Origin: Kocuria coralli
GTDB lineage: Bacteria > Actinomycetota > Actinomycetes > Actinomycetales > Micrococcaceae
NCBI RefSeq assembly: GCF_008831305.1
Contig: NZ_ML708614.1
Coordinates: 143,920-207,919, forward strand
Length of the DNA: 64,000 nt
Reading direction: 5' to 3'
In this document: one piece after another, positions 63,934 to 64,000 of the stretch
Layout: each line of letters opens with the position of its first letter
How positions within the stretch are numbered: position 1 is the first letter of the stretch
Position numbers and translations under genes: made by a program
The notes under the pieces: generated by a model
What the model was told of the DNA's origin: nothing
Databases searched by the model: none
What the model saw: the letters and a program-made list of their open reading frames with translations, nothing else

Positions 63934-64000
63934 AGTAGCTTGTTTTTATACCCGGCATCACTCGGTCTGATGGGACTGCTGCACGGAGAGGTGTCACATC

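Overview
The window is a GC-rich stretch of an actinobacterial chromosome. It reads as a member of the order Micrococcales, most likely Micrococcaceae or a close relative; genus and species cannot be fixed from this segment. The support is an IdeR/DtxR regulator with the canonical metal residues, the DUF3027, DUF3263 and DUF4032 families, a mycothiol-superfamily TIGR03085 protein, an XPB helicase paired with its helicase-associated protein, HrcA/CIRCE control of a Met-rich-tailed GroEL, two FemABX ligases, and many leaderless genes. About 54 protein genes and two tRNAs (Arg-CCT, Thr-TGT) fill nearly all of it. I see no IS element, prophage, CRISPR array or rRNA.

Layout. 1-7950: the pcrA/uvrD start, an NHL-repeat protein, a 4-TM protein, then a tightly overlapped peptide/nickel-type ABC import operon (oppA-B-C-DF) headed by an unusual XRE-TetR fusion regulator. 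8080-17400: a TetR regulator divergent from a tandem GNAT protein, tRNA-Arg, a DUF4031-HD-Nudix triple fusion, a Tat-exported NlpC/P60 hydrolase, ideR, serC, an MFS exporter, DUF3027 and a cold-shock protein. 17500-28600: a small membrane protein, helicase-associated protein plus XPB helicase, thymidine kinase, an OmpR-type two-component system, RNase HI with a C-terminal extension, groEL with two CIRCE operators, and a GNAT. 28570-37570: LytR_C protein, DUF3263, SDR, ung, siderophore-interacting protein, ThrE exporter, two FemABX genes, DeoR regulator. 37800-47700: a heterodimeric ABC exporter, TIGR03085 protein, tRNA-Thr, a DsbA-like protein, otsA-otsB and a DUF4032 kinase-like protein.

47700-57720 is a purine (allantoin) catabolism region on the minus strand: NCS2 permease, allantoinase, ureidoglycine-glyoxylate aminotransferase, allantoate amidohydrolase and an RpiR regulator. 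Upstream lie an AtzH-amidase fusion, a formamidase/acetamidase-type protein and a TetR regulator. The aminotransferase should produce oxalurate, and the fused amidase is a good candidate for consuming it. Both promoter regions carry the same TGAAAC-N4-GTTTCA-type palindrome.

57840-63870 holds the most striking set: a fatty acyl-CoA reductase fused to a HAD domain, divergent from an SDR, a PlsC-type acyltransferase and an alkyl-DHAP synthase (AGPS)-like flavoprotein. Together they match, step for step, the eukaryotic peroxisomal ether-lipid pathway (FAR1, GNPAT, AGPS, acyl/alkyl-DHAP reductase). I propose a compact bacterial ether-glycerolipid locus; this is inference from sequence and needs chemical confirmation.
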